Assembly: GCA_022827275.1 (NCBI GenBank)
Contig: JAJDTG010000015.1
Coordinates: 83,619 to 147,618 of the forward strand
From: Candidatus Dadabacteria bacterium
GTDB taxonomy: Bacteria > Desulfobacterota_D > UBA1144 > Nemesobacterales > Nemesobacteraceae
Length of the DNA: 64,000 nt
Reading direction: 5' to 3'
In this document: in pieces, positions 44,672-53,569 of the stretch
How the letters are laid out: each line of letters begins with the position of its first letter
How positions within the stretch are numbered: position 1 is the stretch's first letter
Program-made: the position numbers and the translations under genes
The notes under the pieces: generated by a model
What the model was told of the DNA's origin: nothing
What the model saw: only the letters and a program-made list of their open reading frames with translations
Databases searched by the model: none

Positions 44672-45253
44672 TTAGTTGGGCCATTTGATTTGCCGTTGGA
44701 AGTCAGAGTGCGAAAGCAGTTCTCTTGCTAATGTCTTCCCGGGAAATTGTATTAGCACCACCTGAAGCCCCGCCGTTCGCGCCAACTTCATTGCCGGCAA
44801 ACAGTCTGTGTCACCTGTGATCAGAATAATCCGTTCCACGGATCGATTGGCGGCATAGGTAGCGATGTCAAGACCAAGGCGCATGTCAACCCCTTTCTGC
44901 TCAAATCGAGGCTTAAAATCCTCATCCGATAGCGTGGTTGTAGAGAGGGGAATTTTCTTGGGTACAAATCCCCGAAACTTTAAAACGCCGAACCGAACAG
45001 CGAATTGTGGCTTGGCGGACAGTTCCTTTATCCATTCATCAGAGCCCGTGAAACTGAATGGTTTGCCAGAGACGGGAAGCTTCGGACTTCCCTTATACGG
45101 CGCACAATCATAATAAAGGATGCGCAGAAGGAATTCGTCTTCCAGAAGACAGGCGTGAGCAATTCTTTCAATGTAGTCAGGTGTATACTGAAGGTCAGCT
45201 TGCCGAACCAACACCCGCAGATATCCACCGTCAATGAAAATTGCTGTTTTCAA
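44672..45253 (-). CDS. NYN-domain (LabA/DUF88-type) putative ribonuclease
   Basis: 193 aa. NYN/PIN-like acidic residues: D8 in AIFIDGGYL, D123 and D129 in KGVDMRLGLDIATYA, D148/D150 in LITGDTDCLPAMKLA. Predicted Mg-dependent RNase; cellular role unknown. Start TTG 45253 with GGGAGG at 8 nt. That ribosome-binding site lies in the 3' arm of a 15-bp hairpin (45258-45293), so translation may be structure-controlled. Flanked by ftsH and a cysteine synthase, it is probably an acquired singleton. Confidence 0.8.
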   Translation of the reverse strand: MKTAIFIDGGYLRVLVRQADLQYTPDYIERIAHACLLEDEFLLRILYYDCAPYKGSPKLPVSGKPFSFTGSDEWIKELSAKPQFAVRFGVLKFRGFVPKKIPLSTTTLSDEDFKPRFEQKGVDMRLGLDIATYAANRSVERIILITGDTDCLPAMKLARTAGLQVVLIQFPGKTLARELLSHSDFQRQIKWPN

Positions 45254-45257
45254 AAGA

Positions 45258-45293
45258 GAGACCTCCCACGGGTTTTAGCCTGTGGAAGGTCTC
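45258..45293 (-). promoter_or_regulatory. Strong hairpin covering the ribosome-binding site of the NYN gene
   Basis: Arms 45258-45272 and 45279-45293 (15 nt each, 6-nt loop). As minus-strand RNA all 15 positions pair, two as G-U. The 3' arm contains the GGGAGG site of the TTG start at 45253. A second short hairpin (GCCCG/CGGGC, 45303-45316) lies just upstream. The remaining ~200 bp to 45520 have no ORF. Confidence 0.6.
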
Positions 45294-45520
45294 CACATAC
45301 GTGCCCGCCTACGGGCGTAACGGATAATTTCATGGTTTTGTCGAAAGGTTTTGTTAAAAAATGTATACGAAATAAAAAGTTTCTGTCAAGGCCGCATGTT
45401 TCCTTCACTATACCTTCCTATATTCGTTTTCTCTGGGGTATTATGACCTCGGTTATAAACAATTGTGATGAGGAAAAACAACCCGTTTCCATAAAAAGCA
45501 ATATTGTCCAAAGCGATTCT

Positions 45521-46432
45521 CTAATCGTAAAGGTCAGTTCCCAGATACATCTCTCCGCTGTCGCAGAAAGTTACAAGCACCTGGCCTCCATCTTCAAGTT
45601 CTTCTGAGATCCCGAGGGCCGCGCTGAGGCATGCTCCAGAGGATATTCCGACCAGTATGCCTTCCTCAGAAGCGAGGGCTTTGGCGCACTCACGGGCATC
45701 CTCCGTGGAGACCGGGTAGATCCTGTCGATCACGCCGGTATCGAGTTTCTCTGGAACGAACCCGGGCGATATCCCGCAGATGCCGTGAGAACCTTTTTTC
45801 CCCTCGGACAGGGTAAGGCTCTCTTTGGGTTCGACCACCACTACCTTGAGGCCGGGGTAGATCCTTTTGAGTTCGGAGCCCACTCCCATTACCGTCCCCC
45901 CGCTTCCGACTCCGCACACGAAAGCATCGAGACGCCCCGGTATCTGGTTCTTTATTTCTTTTGCGGTCTCCTCGCGGTGAATCTCTATATCCGCTGTGTT
46001 TCTGAACTGGTCAAGGAAATAGCAGTCCGGGTTTTCGCGTTCAATCTCGCGGGCCTTTTCTCTTGATCCCCGAATCCCCAGACCCGGGTCGGTAAGAACC
46101 GCCTGCCCCTTAAACGCTTTTATTACCTGGATTTTCTCTTTTGCCGTATCTTCGGGCATGACAACGGCGAAGTCATAGCCGCCTGCCCGGCAGCAGAGAG
46201 CCAGCCCTATAGCGGTGTTCCCGCTCGATGCCTCGATTACGGTCGTTTTACCGGGTTCTATAAGGTTCTCACGCTCCGCTTGTCTGAGCATGGCTATACA
46301 CGCCCTGTCCTTTATGCTCCCTGCAGGGTTCAGGTTCTCAAGCTTTGCCCATATCTTTGAGCGTCCGTTTTTCGGCACGCTCCTGAGCCTTATTGCCGGA
46401 GTGTCGCCGATGCAGTCAATCAGGTTTGCCAT
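45521..46432 (-). CDS. cysK: Cysteine synthase (O-acetylserine sulfhydrylase)
   Basis: PLP enzyme, β-family. 303 aa from ATG 46432 (MANLIDCIGDTP, the usual start); a TTG at 46477 in frame adds 15 unlikely residues. PLP Lys in NPAGSIKDRACIAML, ASSGNTAIGLA substrate loop, phosphate-binding GVGSGGT, and GISSGA. CysK versus CysM specificity cannot be settled from sequence; VCGVGSGGTVMGVGSELK resembles CysK/CysM alike. Preceded by a 70-aa ORF on the same strand. Confidence 0.92.
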   Translation of the reverse strand: MANLIDCIGDTPAIRLRSVPKNGRSKIWAKLENLNPAGSIKDRACIAMLRQAERENLIEPGKTTVIEASSGNTAIGLALCCRAGGYDFAVVMPEDTAKEKIQVIKAFKGQAVLTDPGLGIRGSREKAREIERENPDCYFLDQFRNTADIEIHREETAKEIKNQIPGRLDAFVCGVGSGGTVMGVGSELKRIYPGLKVVVVEPKESLTLSEGKKGSHGICGISPGFVPEKLDTGVIDRIYPVSTEDARECAKALASEEGILVGISSGACLSAALGISEELEDGGQVLVTFCDSGEMYLGTDLYD

Positions 46433-46466
46433 TTGCGTGTTTTTCGTGCGGATTTTCCGTGCCCGG

Positions 46467-46679
46467 TCAATACACAAGAAAGGAGATTATGTCTCTGAGC
46501 GCGCTGCTGTCTTTGCTTTTGATCTCGGCCAGTATCTCTCTTATCTGCTCCCACGTCACGTCTTCTTTTCTGATCTCGTTTTTGAGTTTCAGGAGAAGTA
46601 CTTTTATTTCCTGGTCCGTCACGTCTTTTACGTATAAACTGAGAGCGGCCATCGCTTCATCTTCAGAAAAATGTGTCAT
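46467..46679 (-). CDS. Small acidic helical protein upstream of cysK
   Basis: 70 aa, ATG 46679, all-helical and acidic (MTHFSEDEAMAALSLYV, then VTWEQIREILAEIKSKDSSALRDIISFLVY). No family recognised and the ribosome-binding site is poor. It ends 34 bp before the cysK ATG, so it could be a leader gene of that operon. Plausible but not certain. Confidence 0.45.
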   Translation of the reverse strand: MTHFSEDEAMAALSLYVKDVTDQEIKVLLLKLKNEIRKEDVTWEQIREILAEIKSKDSSALRDIISFLVY

Positions 46680-46766
46680 TGGTCTAATTGCCGATTAGAA
46701 TAACCCAAGAAGTTTTTTTAAGGTAACCTTTTTTCGAGTTGATTTCCACGAAATTGTATACTCCCG

Positions 46767-49361
46767 GTGCAAATGAATTCTAACAGAGGGATCAATCTTG
46801 CTGGCAAAGAACCGGGCAAGCTTCCCCGTTTCCGTTTCTTCGTGCCTACAGTCTTTGCCTTTGCCTGTCTGGTCGGGGTTCTTGCGGTCTATGTCTATTT
46901 CTCAAAAGACCTCCCGGACCTGCGCGATCTCACAAGGTATCAGCCCGTCATCCTGAACGAGTTCTATTCATCCGAAGGGGAACTGATAGCGCAGTCCGGG
47001 CTTGAGAGAAGGGCGCTTGTAAATCTCGAGGATATCCCCCCTCACGTGATAAACGCCTTCATAGCCGTGGAAGACAGGAGATTCTATCAGCACAGCGGCG
47101 TGGACGCGAAAAGCGTTGTGAGGGCCCTTTTGCAGAACCTGATCACGGGGAGAATCGTCTCCGGCGGAAGCACCATTACTCAGCAGATAACCAAAAACCT
47201 CATCCTGGGTCCCGAAAAGGCGTACAGCAGGAAGATAAAAGAAGCCATTCTCTCATACAGGATAGAAAGAAACCTCTCCAAGGACGAAATACTTTATCTG
47301 TACCTAAACCACATATATCTTGCCGACGGCGTCTACGGAGTTGAGATGGCGAGCCGGAATTACTTCGGGAAGTCGGCAAGGGACATAAACATAGCCGAGG
47401 CGTGCCTGCTGGCGGGGATTCCGCGAAGGCCGGAGCTTTACTCACCCAGGGTCAATCCCTCAAATGCGCTTAAAAGGCAGAAGACCGTGATAAACATAAT
47501 GCGCAACCAGGAATTCATAACCGAAAGACAGAAGCGGAGGGCCCTGGCATACAAGATAAAAATCATTCCGAAGCAAGAACCCAGGGGGGAATATATAGCC
47601 CCTTACTTCATTGAGTACGTAAGGGAATATCTTGAGAAGAAGGTTGGCAGGAAGGCCTACGAGAAGGGCGGCTACAAGGTTTACACGACCCTTGACATGG
47701 ACCTTAACCTTGTGGCTTACAGAGCCATCAGAAGGGGAATACGCAACACGGAGAAAAGGCAGGGAAGAACCAGATTCACCATCGCCAGGCTAAGAACTGT
47801 CGAGAAGGTCGAGGAGTTCAAAAAACAGCAGAGCCAGCTTGTTTTTCAGGACGGAAAAACGTACAGAGCCGTTATCACCGTTACGGGAGACATAGACGGG
47901 AAAACTTCTTTTGCGACGGTGGAAGTCGGCGGCGAGAAACGGAAATTCAGTTACATAGCAGATCCGGAGAGGTATCTTCCCCCTCCCGACGGCATCTATC
48001 TTCTTCCCGAGAAGCTGCAGCCGGGAGACGTCATAAAGGTGAGAGTGTCTGTAAGCGACGACGAGGTGACTGATATAGTTCCCGTGTTCTGGCCGCAGAC
48101 CCAGGGAGCCCTGGTCGCCATGGACGCAAGGGGCAACGTCATCTCAATGGTGGGGGGGTATGATTTCGGACTCTCGAAGTTCAATCGGGCTATTCAGGCG
48201 AAAAGGCAGCCGGGCTCCTCGTTCAAGCCTTTTCTCTATTCGGCGGCCATAGACAAGGGGTATACGCAGACGAGCAAGCTTCTTGACGTGCCGATTATCG
48301 TGGATGACTGGGTTCCTGAGAATTACGACGAGGAATACATGGGGTCGATTTTCTTCAGGGAATCTCTTGTCAATTCGAGGAACCTTTCTTCGATCAGGCT
48401 TATCATGGACGTGGATCCGCAGTATGTGGCGCGATACACTAGACCTTTCGGCTTTCGGTCCAGAATCAATCCCTATCCCTCGCTCGCTCTGGGAAGTTCC
48501 GAAGTGACTCTGCTGGAAATAACTTCGGCATATTCTGTTTTTGCAAACTCCGGTATATACAGAAAACCGAATTTCATACTCAGGATCTATGACAGGAACG
48601 GAAGCCTGATTGAGGATAACACCGGGGAGGTGTACCTGCGGTACGAGAGGAGACTTAAGCAGGGCGAGGAGTCCGGGGAATGGCATTACCAGGAGCGTCT
48701 TTCGCCGCGGTCCCGGGAGGGCAGGTCGCAGTTCCTGGGCCTTCTGGCCGAAGATCAAAGAGAGTTCGTTAACGCTGCGGAGTTCGGGTTTTTCATCAAG
48801 AAAGTTCCCATCCATCATTTTGGCAATACGGAAGAGTTTAAGAGGGTTATAAGCCCCGAGACTGCATATATAATGACGGACATGATGAAAGCGGTTGTGT
48901 CGGAAGGGACGGGGATGCTCGCCAACTCGCTTAATTACAAGGCAGGGGTCGCAGGGAAAACAGGGACTACAAATGATTATACGGATGCGTGGTTCATAGG
49001 ATACAGTCCCATGGTTGTCGCCGGAGTGTGGGTTGGAAAGGACGATAACACCTCGCTTGGAGACAAGGAGTCAGGATCTCTGGCTGCGGTTCCGGTCTGG
49101 AAAGAGTACATGAGCAGGGCGCTTGACAAGTACAATGAGCGCAAGGAATTCGAGGTTCCATCCGGCATAAAGATCAAGAAAACTCCTCTTGGGGAAATTT
49201 CATTCAAGGTCAAGTCGACCATGTCCAAGGATGAGATAATCAAGGGGCTGAGGATGATGGTGGTGGAATCCGGAGAAAAGAGAGCAGAGCAGTCAGAAGA
49301 GTACGATTACAACAAGATAAGGTCTCTTTTCAGACGGAATCAGGGGGATGACGATGAATAA
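46767..49361 (+). CDS. mrcA: Penicillin-binding protein 1A (class A, GT51 + transpeptidase)
   Basis: Bifunctional peptidoglycan synthase, anchored by one N-terminal helix (FFVPTVFAFACLVGVLAVYVYF). Glycosyltransferase domain with catalytic Glu102 in AVEDRRFYQHSGVD, GGSTITQQITKN and RKIKEAILSYRIE. A Lys-rich OB-like insertion (~310-450) separates it from the transpeptidase domain with S-x-x-K in GSSFKP (~485), SRN, and KTGTTNDYTDAWF. 864 aa from GTG 46767 or 862 from ATG 46773. A TATACT at 46757-46762 is so close that the mRNA may have almost no leader. Confidence 0.95.
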   Translation: MQMNSNRGINLAGKEPGKLPRFRFFVPTVFAFACLVGVLAVYVYFSKDLPDLRDLTRYQPVILNEFYSSEGELIAQSGLERRALVNLEDIPPHVINAFIAVEDRRFYQHSGVDAKSVVRALLQNLITGRIVSGGSTITQQITKNLILGPEKAYSRKIKEAILSYRIERNLSKDEILYLYLNHIYLADGVYGVEMASRNYFGKSARDINIAEACLLAGIPRRPELYSPRVNPSNALKRQKTVINIMRNQEFITERQKRRALAYKIKIIPKQEPRGEYIAPYFIEYVREYLEKKVGRKAYEKGGYKVYTTLDMDLNLVAYRAIRRGIRNTEKRQGRTRFTIARLRTVEKVEEFKKQQSQLVFQDGKTYRAVITVTGDIDGKTSFATVEVGGEKRKFSYIADPERYLPPPDGIYLLPEKLQPGDVIKVRVSVSDDEVTDIVPVFWPQTQGALVAMDARGNVISMVGGYDFGLSKFNRAIQAKRQPGSSFKPFLYSAAIDKGYTQTSKLLDVPIIVDDWVPENYDEEYMGSIFFRESLVNSRNLSSIRLIMDVDPQYVARYTRPFGFRSRINPYPSLALGSSEVTLLEITSAYSVFANSGIYRKPNFILRIYDRNGSLIEDNTGEVYLRYERRLKQGEESGEWHYQERLSPRSREGRSQFLGLLAEDQREFVNAAEFGFFIKKVPIHHFGNTEEFKRVISPETAYIMTDMMKAVVSEGTGMLANSLNYKAGVAGKTGTTNDYTDAWFIGYSPMVVAGVWVGKDDNTSLGDKESGSLAAVPVWKEYMSRALDKYNERKEFEVPSGIKIKKTPLGEISFKVKSTMSKDEIIKGLRMMVVESGEKRAEQSEEYDYNKIRSLFRRNQGDDDE

Positions 49362-49413
49362 TGTGAAAAGTACCGGGGAACTTCTGCTTAAAAACTCCAA
49401 GAAGCTTCTTGGG

Positions 49414-50283
49414 TCATTTATTGAACATTATTGTTCTGTTTTTGTATATAAGAATTTCTCTGTTGATGTGAGACCAGATTGCCTGTGAGAGAACCCGTTT
49501 CTCAAGATCCTCTCCCTTCCTCACCAAGTCGTTTATGGAATCGTTGTAGTTTACCCGTATTACATCCTGCTCTATTATAGGTCCGGAATCCAAGTCTTCG
49601 GTTACGTAGTGACTCGTTGCTCCAACGATCTTGACGCCTCTTCGGTAGGCGTTGTGGTAGGGACGCGCTCCGGGGAAGGCGGGGAGGAAGGAATGGTGAA
49701 TGTTGATTATCTTGTTTTGGTAGTGTGAGACAAAATCCTCGGTAAGTATCTGCATGTACCGGGCAAGCACTATGAAATCCACTTTATAGTCAGCGAGGAG
49801 CGCAAGCTGGCTGGCTTCCACTTCCCCTTTGTTGTTTTCTACATCGTTGAAAACGTAAAAATCCATGCCGTAGCGGTCAGCAACGGGCTTGAGGTTAAGA
49901 TGGTTGCTTATAATGACGGGAACTTCCACATTCCATTCCCTGACTCTTAACCTGTATATGATATCGGAGAGACAATGGGGAAGTTTTGAGACGAAAACCG
50001 CCATGCGTAGTGGTTTCCCGGTGAAAAATATGTCGAATTTTATATCGAATTCTGAACCTACTTCCTCTTGGAACCGTTCGGAGAATTCCTCTTTGGGAAT
50101 GGAAAATTTCTCCATTGCCCACTTTACACGGACAAAGGTGACCATGTCGTCCGTGTCCATGCAGTGCTGCATTTCGTGTATGTTACCGCCATGCTTGGAT
50201 ATGAAGTCGATTATTGCGCGGAGAAGACCCGGGCGGTCGGGAGAGTGCGTAAGCAGTACTGCTTGTTCAGAACTTTCTGGCAT
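49414..50283 (-). CDS. purU: Formyltetrahydrofolate deformylase
   Basis: Releases formate from 10-formyl-THF. An N-terminal ACT domain (VLLTHSPDRPGLLRAIIDFISKHGGNIHEMQHCMD) is followed by a PurN-like hydrolase domain with VIISNH, NIHHSFLPAFPGARPYHNAY (the catalytic His that the PurN-like gene at 21635 lacks) and SHYVTEDLDSGPII. 289 aa from ATG 50283; an in-frame TTG at 50295 adds 4 residues. 71 bp after the SDR gene upstream? No: the SDR gene lies to its right on the same strand. Confidence 0.94.
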   Translation of the reverse strand: MPESSEQAVLLTHSPDRPGLLRAIIDFISKHGGNIHEMQHCMDTDDMVTFVRVKWAMEKFSIPKEEFSERFQEEVGSEFDIKFDIFFTGKPLRMAVFVSKLPHCLSDIIYRLRVREWNVEVPVIISNHLNLKPVADRYGMDFYVFNDVENNKGEVEASQLALLADYKVDFIVLARYMQILTEDFVSHYQNKIINIHHSFLPAFPGARPYHNAYRRGVKIVGATSHYVTEDLDSGPIIEQDVIRVNYNDSINDLVRKGEDLEKRVLSQAIWSHINREILIYKNRTIMFNK

Positions 50284-50353
50284 GATCAGGACCAACCTTT
50301 TTTATAATGAAAATGCCATTATACCTTAAAAAACGATATAGTCCTACAAGTTT

Positions 50354-51145
50354 TTAAAACAGTCCCCTCAACAATCCTCCATCAACCTGGATAGTGGTTC
50401 CAGTCATGTAGCTTGCTTTCTCAGAAGCGAGAAAGCAGGCTAGGGCGGCCAGTTCTTCGGGGGTTCCTATTCTTTGCAGGGGAATGTCTTTTTCCATCTC
50501 TTCTATGGCTTTTTCGTATTCAATGCCTGACTGAGCAGCGCGTTTTTCCGCAAGCGCCTTTATCCTGTCCGTGTAGATCCTTCCGGGGCAGATGTTGTTT
50601 ACCAAGATGTTGTGTTTTGCCAGTTCGTTTGAAAGAGTTTTCGAGAAGCCTATAAGCCCGGCACGGGAAGTGTTTGAGAGTATCAGTCCATCTATCGGCT
50701 GTTTAACGGCTATTGAGGTTATGTTCACTATTCTTCCCCAGTCTTTCTGCTTCATTAGAGGGACTACTTTCTTCGCCAGATAAATGCCGCTTAGAAGGTT
50801 GAGTTCCAAGGCGCTCTGCCATTCTGGAGATTCAAAATCTTCGAAAAAGCCGAAAGGGGGCCCTCCGGCGTTGTTTATGAGAATATCAATTCCGCCAAGT
50901 GCTTTTACGGTGTCTTCTATTATGCGGTCAATCTGTTCTTTGCTTGTTACATCGGCTGCAGAGGCAAGAACATCAACACCTAAACGAGTTCTAATCTCGG
51001 AAGCTGTGCGTTCTATTTCGTCTTCTGAACGTGAAAATATGGAGAGATTTACACCTTCATCCGCAAGAGCAAAGGCTATTGCCTTTCCGATTCCCTTGCT
51101 GGACGCCGCTACCAAGGCGACTTTTCCCTTTATGCCGAGGTCCAT
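50354..51145 (-). CDS. Short-chain dehydrogenase/reductase family protein, atypical active site
   Basis: 263 aa Rossmann fold: VALVAASSKGIGKAIA nucleotide-binding loop, INNAGGPP, VNITSIAV with the usual Ser, and C-terminal GTTIQVDGG. Where classical SDRs have YxxxK, the sequence reads LSNTSRAGLIGF, so both the catalytic Tyr and Lys are absent. A subfamily of 3-oxoacyl-reductase-like SDRs shares this SNxxRA pattern, so it is not a unique lesion, but redox activity is uncertain. 3 bp after the zinc-ribbon gene on the same strand. Confidence 0.85.
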   Translation of the reverse strand: MDLGIKGKVALVAASSKGIGKAIAFALADEGVNLSIFSRSEDEIERTASEIRTRLGVDVLASAADVTSKEQIDRIIEDTVKALGGIDILINNAGGPPFGFFEDFESPEWQSALELNLLSGIYLAKKVVPLMKQKDWGRIVNITSIAVKQPIDGLILSNTSRAGLIGFSKTLSNELAKHNILVNNICPGRIYTDRIKALAEKRAAQSGIEYEKAIEEMEKDIPLQRIGTPEELAALACFLASEKASYMTGTTIQVDGGLLRGLF

Positions 51146-51148
51146 AAG

Positions 51149-51511
51149 CTATTTTTTCTTCTGCTTTGACTTTGCTTTTTTCGTGTCGGACTTTATCGAG
51201 TCATATGTTTGGCTCGAGCCTGAAACAGCAGCTTGTTCCGTTGGAAGGGCCGGACTCCCGGAAGAATCAGCGGGGGCGGGGGATTCTGCTCCTACATCGT
51301 GATCTTTCAGTTGCTTGGGGTCGGATATCTTTTTCTTTCCGTAGTCGGTTTCATACCAGCCCGAACCTTTCAGATGGAAAGCCGAAACAGAGATGAGTCT
51401 TTTAAGTCTTCCTCCACACTCTTCACACTTGGTGGCAGGCTTATCATTAAAGCCCTGAAGGATTTCAAAGACACTTTCACACTTTTTACATTCATACTCG
51501 TAAATAGGCAT
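51149..51511 (-). CDS. FmdB-type zinc ribbon protein
   Basis: 120 aa. Start MPIYEYECKKCESVFEILQGFND...CEECGGRLKRLIS is the FmdB regulatory-type zinc ribbon with two CxxC knuckles; FHLKGSGWYETDYGKK follows, as in family members, then a disordered Ser/Pro/Lys tail. Role unknown. It is the first gene of the run with SDR and purU; the defence module at 51639 is divergent from it. Confidence 0.88.
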   Translation of the reverse strand: MPIYEYECKKCESVFEILQGFNDKPATKCEECGGRLKRLISVSAFHLKGSGWYETDYGKKKISDPKQLKDHDVGAESPAPADSSGSPALPTEQAAVSGSSQTYDSIKSDTKKAKSKQKKK

Positions 51512-51638
51512 GGTCTTGCTTACACCTTATTTTGTAGAAATTATCTGAACATAAAACTTGAATTTGCGCAAAAATCAAGGATTTGAAATTATCTGAGCAA
51601 TGTGAAAACAGGTTTGGATGCAGTTTGGAGGAATTTGA

Positions 51639-51791
51639 ATGAAAGCCGAAAAACTGTTGTTTTGCAATATTGAAATGTCTCGGTATTGTTCTTTTTGTTA
51701 CGACGTTAAGTTCTCACCTCACTTCGATTGTCCCGCAACTGCTAGGTTATTGAGATGGCAAAAAGATTTCAACCTCACCGACGCCTTCTAA
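51639..51791 (+). CDS. 50-aa CxxC mini-protein preceding the GHKL-SIR2 module
   Basis: ATG 51639 is preceded by GGAGGAA (51627-51633), the best ribosome-binding site of the locus, and the frame ends at TAA 51789-51791. The product has RYCSFC (C17, C20) followed by FDC at C31, a possible zinc site; the C-terminus is amphipathic (TARLLRWQKDFNL). It overlaps the ATPase gene by 37 nt in another frame, so it probably couples translation. Family unknown; compare the R-x-C-x-[YF]-C core with the mini-ORF at 2270. Confidence 0.6.
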   Translation: MKAEKLLFCNIEMSRYCSFCYDVKFSPHFDCPATARLLRWQKDFNLTDAF

Positions 51792-53569
51792 CGACGCTTG
51801 TTGGATCTAATCTCTACGGCGCCCCAGATGCCTGCGTTCGAGAACTCTTACAAAATGCATGGGATGCTATACAACTGAGGCAGCTTCGCGGTGACGGTCA
51901 AGGCGGTAAAATAACTGTAAAGTACAGCGTGTCTCAGGGGTGGTTTGAAGTTATTGATGACGGCATCGGTATGGATCAAAAAACCATTGAGGATAGCTTT
52001 TTCGAAGTGGGCCAGGACAAGTTGGCAGTTTTGCAAGTCACCGAACCTGTTTCTCAAATCGGCTATTTCGGCATCGGTGTTTTAAGCATTTTCCTGCTTG
52101 CAGAACGTTTCGAGGTTTTCACGAAATCAGGCATCTCAGATGAACCAGGTATCCGTTTTGAAGTAACTGGTATTAACGAATCTGTAGAGTTTTTCAAACA
52201 CGAGCAAAGCGATCCTGGCACTCGGATTCGGGTTTTTCCGAAAGCCACTGAGAAGTTCTCTTTAGCTTCTCTGTCAGATGTTGTTAAATCCTACGCTCGA
52301 CATGTTCCGGGGATAATTCTTTATTCAGTCGATGATGATAGACGTGAAACCGTTACTGATAGATGGGCTATAGACAATCTTATCAATGTCCGAGAGGTTG
52401 GCGGCATTTCCATAGTACGATCTGGACGTATCGGGTTTCTTCCTGCCCTTAGGCAAAATTCCGGAACTTTAGAAAATCAAATTACAATTTGTAATGTAGG
52501 ATTTTTGGTTGAAGAGTCTGTGAGGGACCTCGTTCCTATAGCGACTATTGGTATTGGCGGCGAGATTGATCTTGAACCTTCTGCGCTAACCATTGGTATG
52601 TCTCGGGAACGCATTCAAAGAGATCAACTCTGGTCCAATCTTGGGGGTCAACTTCAAACATTTTTCATCCAAACCGCAATCGAAGAACTTACTACGGGAG
52701 AACTTAAGAGATTGCCTGAGGCGGATTCTGAAGAAGTGAAAAGAAACATTTTACTCTGGTATAATTTTCTGCCGCCGCAACCTCCTTTTTCTGAATTGTA
52801 CGAAACTCTTGACCGGCGCGTTTACGAAACGGTGCCATTTAATCAAGCGGAAAGAAAACCAATTACATTAGCAAATCTGGTCAAGGAAAATCGACAAGGA
52901 GGGAAACTCTATTTTCGTCAAATAGGTCCTCATACTCATCGACACGAGAATATTGATGACGATGGTTTACCTATTCGTATCTACCGAGAAATCCGAGATA
53001 GTGTCCGTGTCAGTGCTCTTCGAGCGAAGGGCTTCAGCGTAATTGAATTGAATCTACATCAGGTAAATGTAAAAGCCCAAAATACTGTACAAACACTACA
53101 AATACAAGAGCAGCCGTTGGTTCAGAAGTGCTTACAGAAGCGCGGTATAGATCTAATTGACATTACAAATGCACCCGCCTCGGACATGGACATGACGAGT
53201 GTTGAAAAACTTCCTATTCTCCGGAGCGCATTGACTAAAGCTGGGGGATTGACGTTTGCAGCGGTGCCTGATTCCAAACGACGCGTAATCAGCGACCAGA
53301 CCGGCATGATGTATATCAATTTACGCAATCCGGCGGTACAGGAGCTACTTGAATTGATTCCTGATGCTATATCAAATCCTTTAAAACACAAGCTCTTGGA
53401 GGTTTACCTTAAGCTTGAAGATTTTAAGCTGTCAGATGCGCGTGAAACCCTGATAAATTTATTGAGCAGAAATGATCTTGCGACGCTAGCAACTGCGGAA
53501 ATGGCCCCATTAACTAAGAAACATGTGGAAGGGCGTATACGTGATATAATGCAGGAGATAAAATCGTGA
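51755..53569 (+). CDS. GHKL (Hsp90-like) ATPase
   Basis: 604 aa. Bergerat ATP-fold: N-box ELLQNAWDAI (E30, N34, D37), G1 VIDDGIGMD (~67-74), G2 QIGYFGIGVLS (101-111), then a middle domain with GMSRERIQRD. The C-terminal ~250 residues are helical with no named domain. No HSP90 C-terminal motif. ATG 51755 has only a weak TAGG upstream and sits inside the mini-ORF, implying coupling. Its stop overlaps the start of the SIR2 gene (GTGA). Probably an ATP-dependent sensor or regulator for the SIR2 effector (inference from the pairing). Confidence 0.85.
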   Translation: MAKRFQPHRRLLTTLVGSNLYGAPDACVRELLQNAWDAIQLRQLRGDGQGGKITVKYSVSQGWFEVIDDGIGMDQKTIEDSFFEVGQDKLAVLQVTEPVSQIGYFGIGVLSIFLLAERFEVFTKSGISDEPGIRFEVTGINESVEFFKHEQSDPGTRIRVFPKATEKFSLASLSDVVKSYARHVPGIILYSVDDDRRETVTDRWAIDNLINVREVGGISIVRSGRIGFLPALRQNSGTLENQITICNVGFLVEESVRDLVPIATIGIGGEIDLEPSALTIGMSRERIQRDQLWSNLGGQLQTFFIQTAIEELTTGELKRLPEADSEEVKRNILLWYNFLPPQPPFSELYETLDRRVYETVPFNQAERKPITLANLVKENRQGGKLYFRQIGPHTHRHENIDDDGLPIRIYREIRDSVRVSALRAKGFSVIELNLHQVNVKAQNTVQTLQIQEQPLVQKCLQKRGIDLIDITNAPASDMDMTSVEKLPILRSALTKAGGLTFAAVPDSKRRVISDQTGMMYINLRNPAVQELLELIPDAISNPLKHKLLEVYLKLEDFKLSDARETLINLLSRNDLATLATAEMAPLTKKHVEGRIRDIMQEIKS

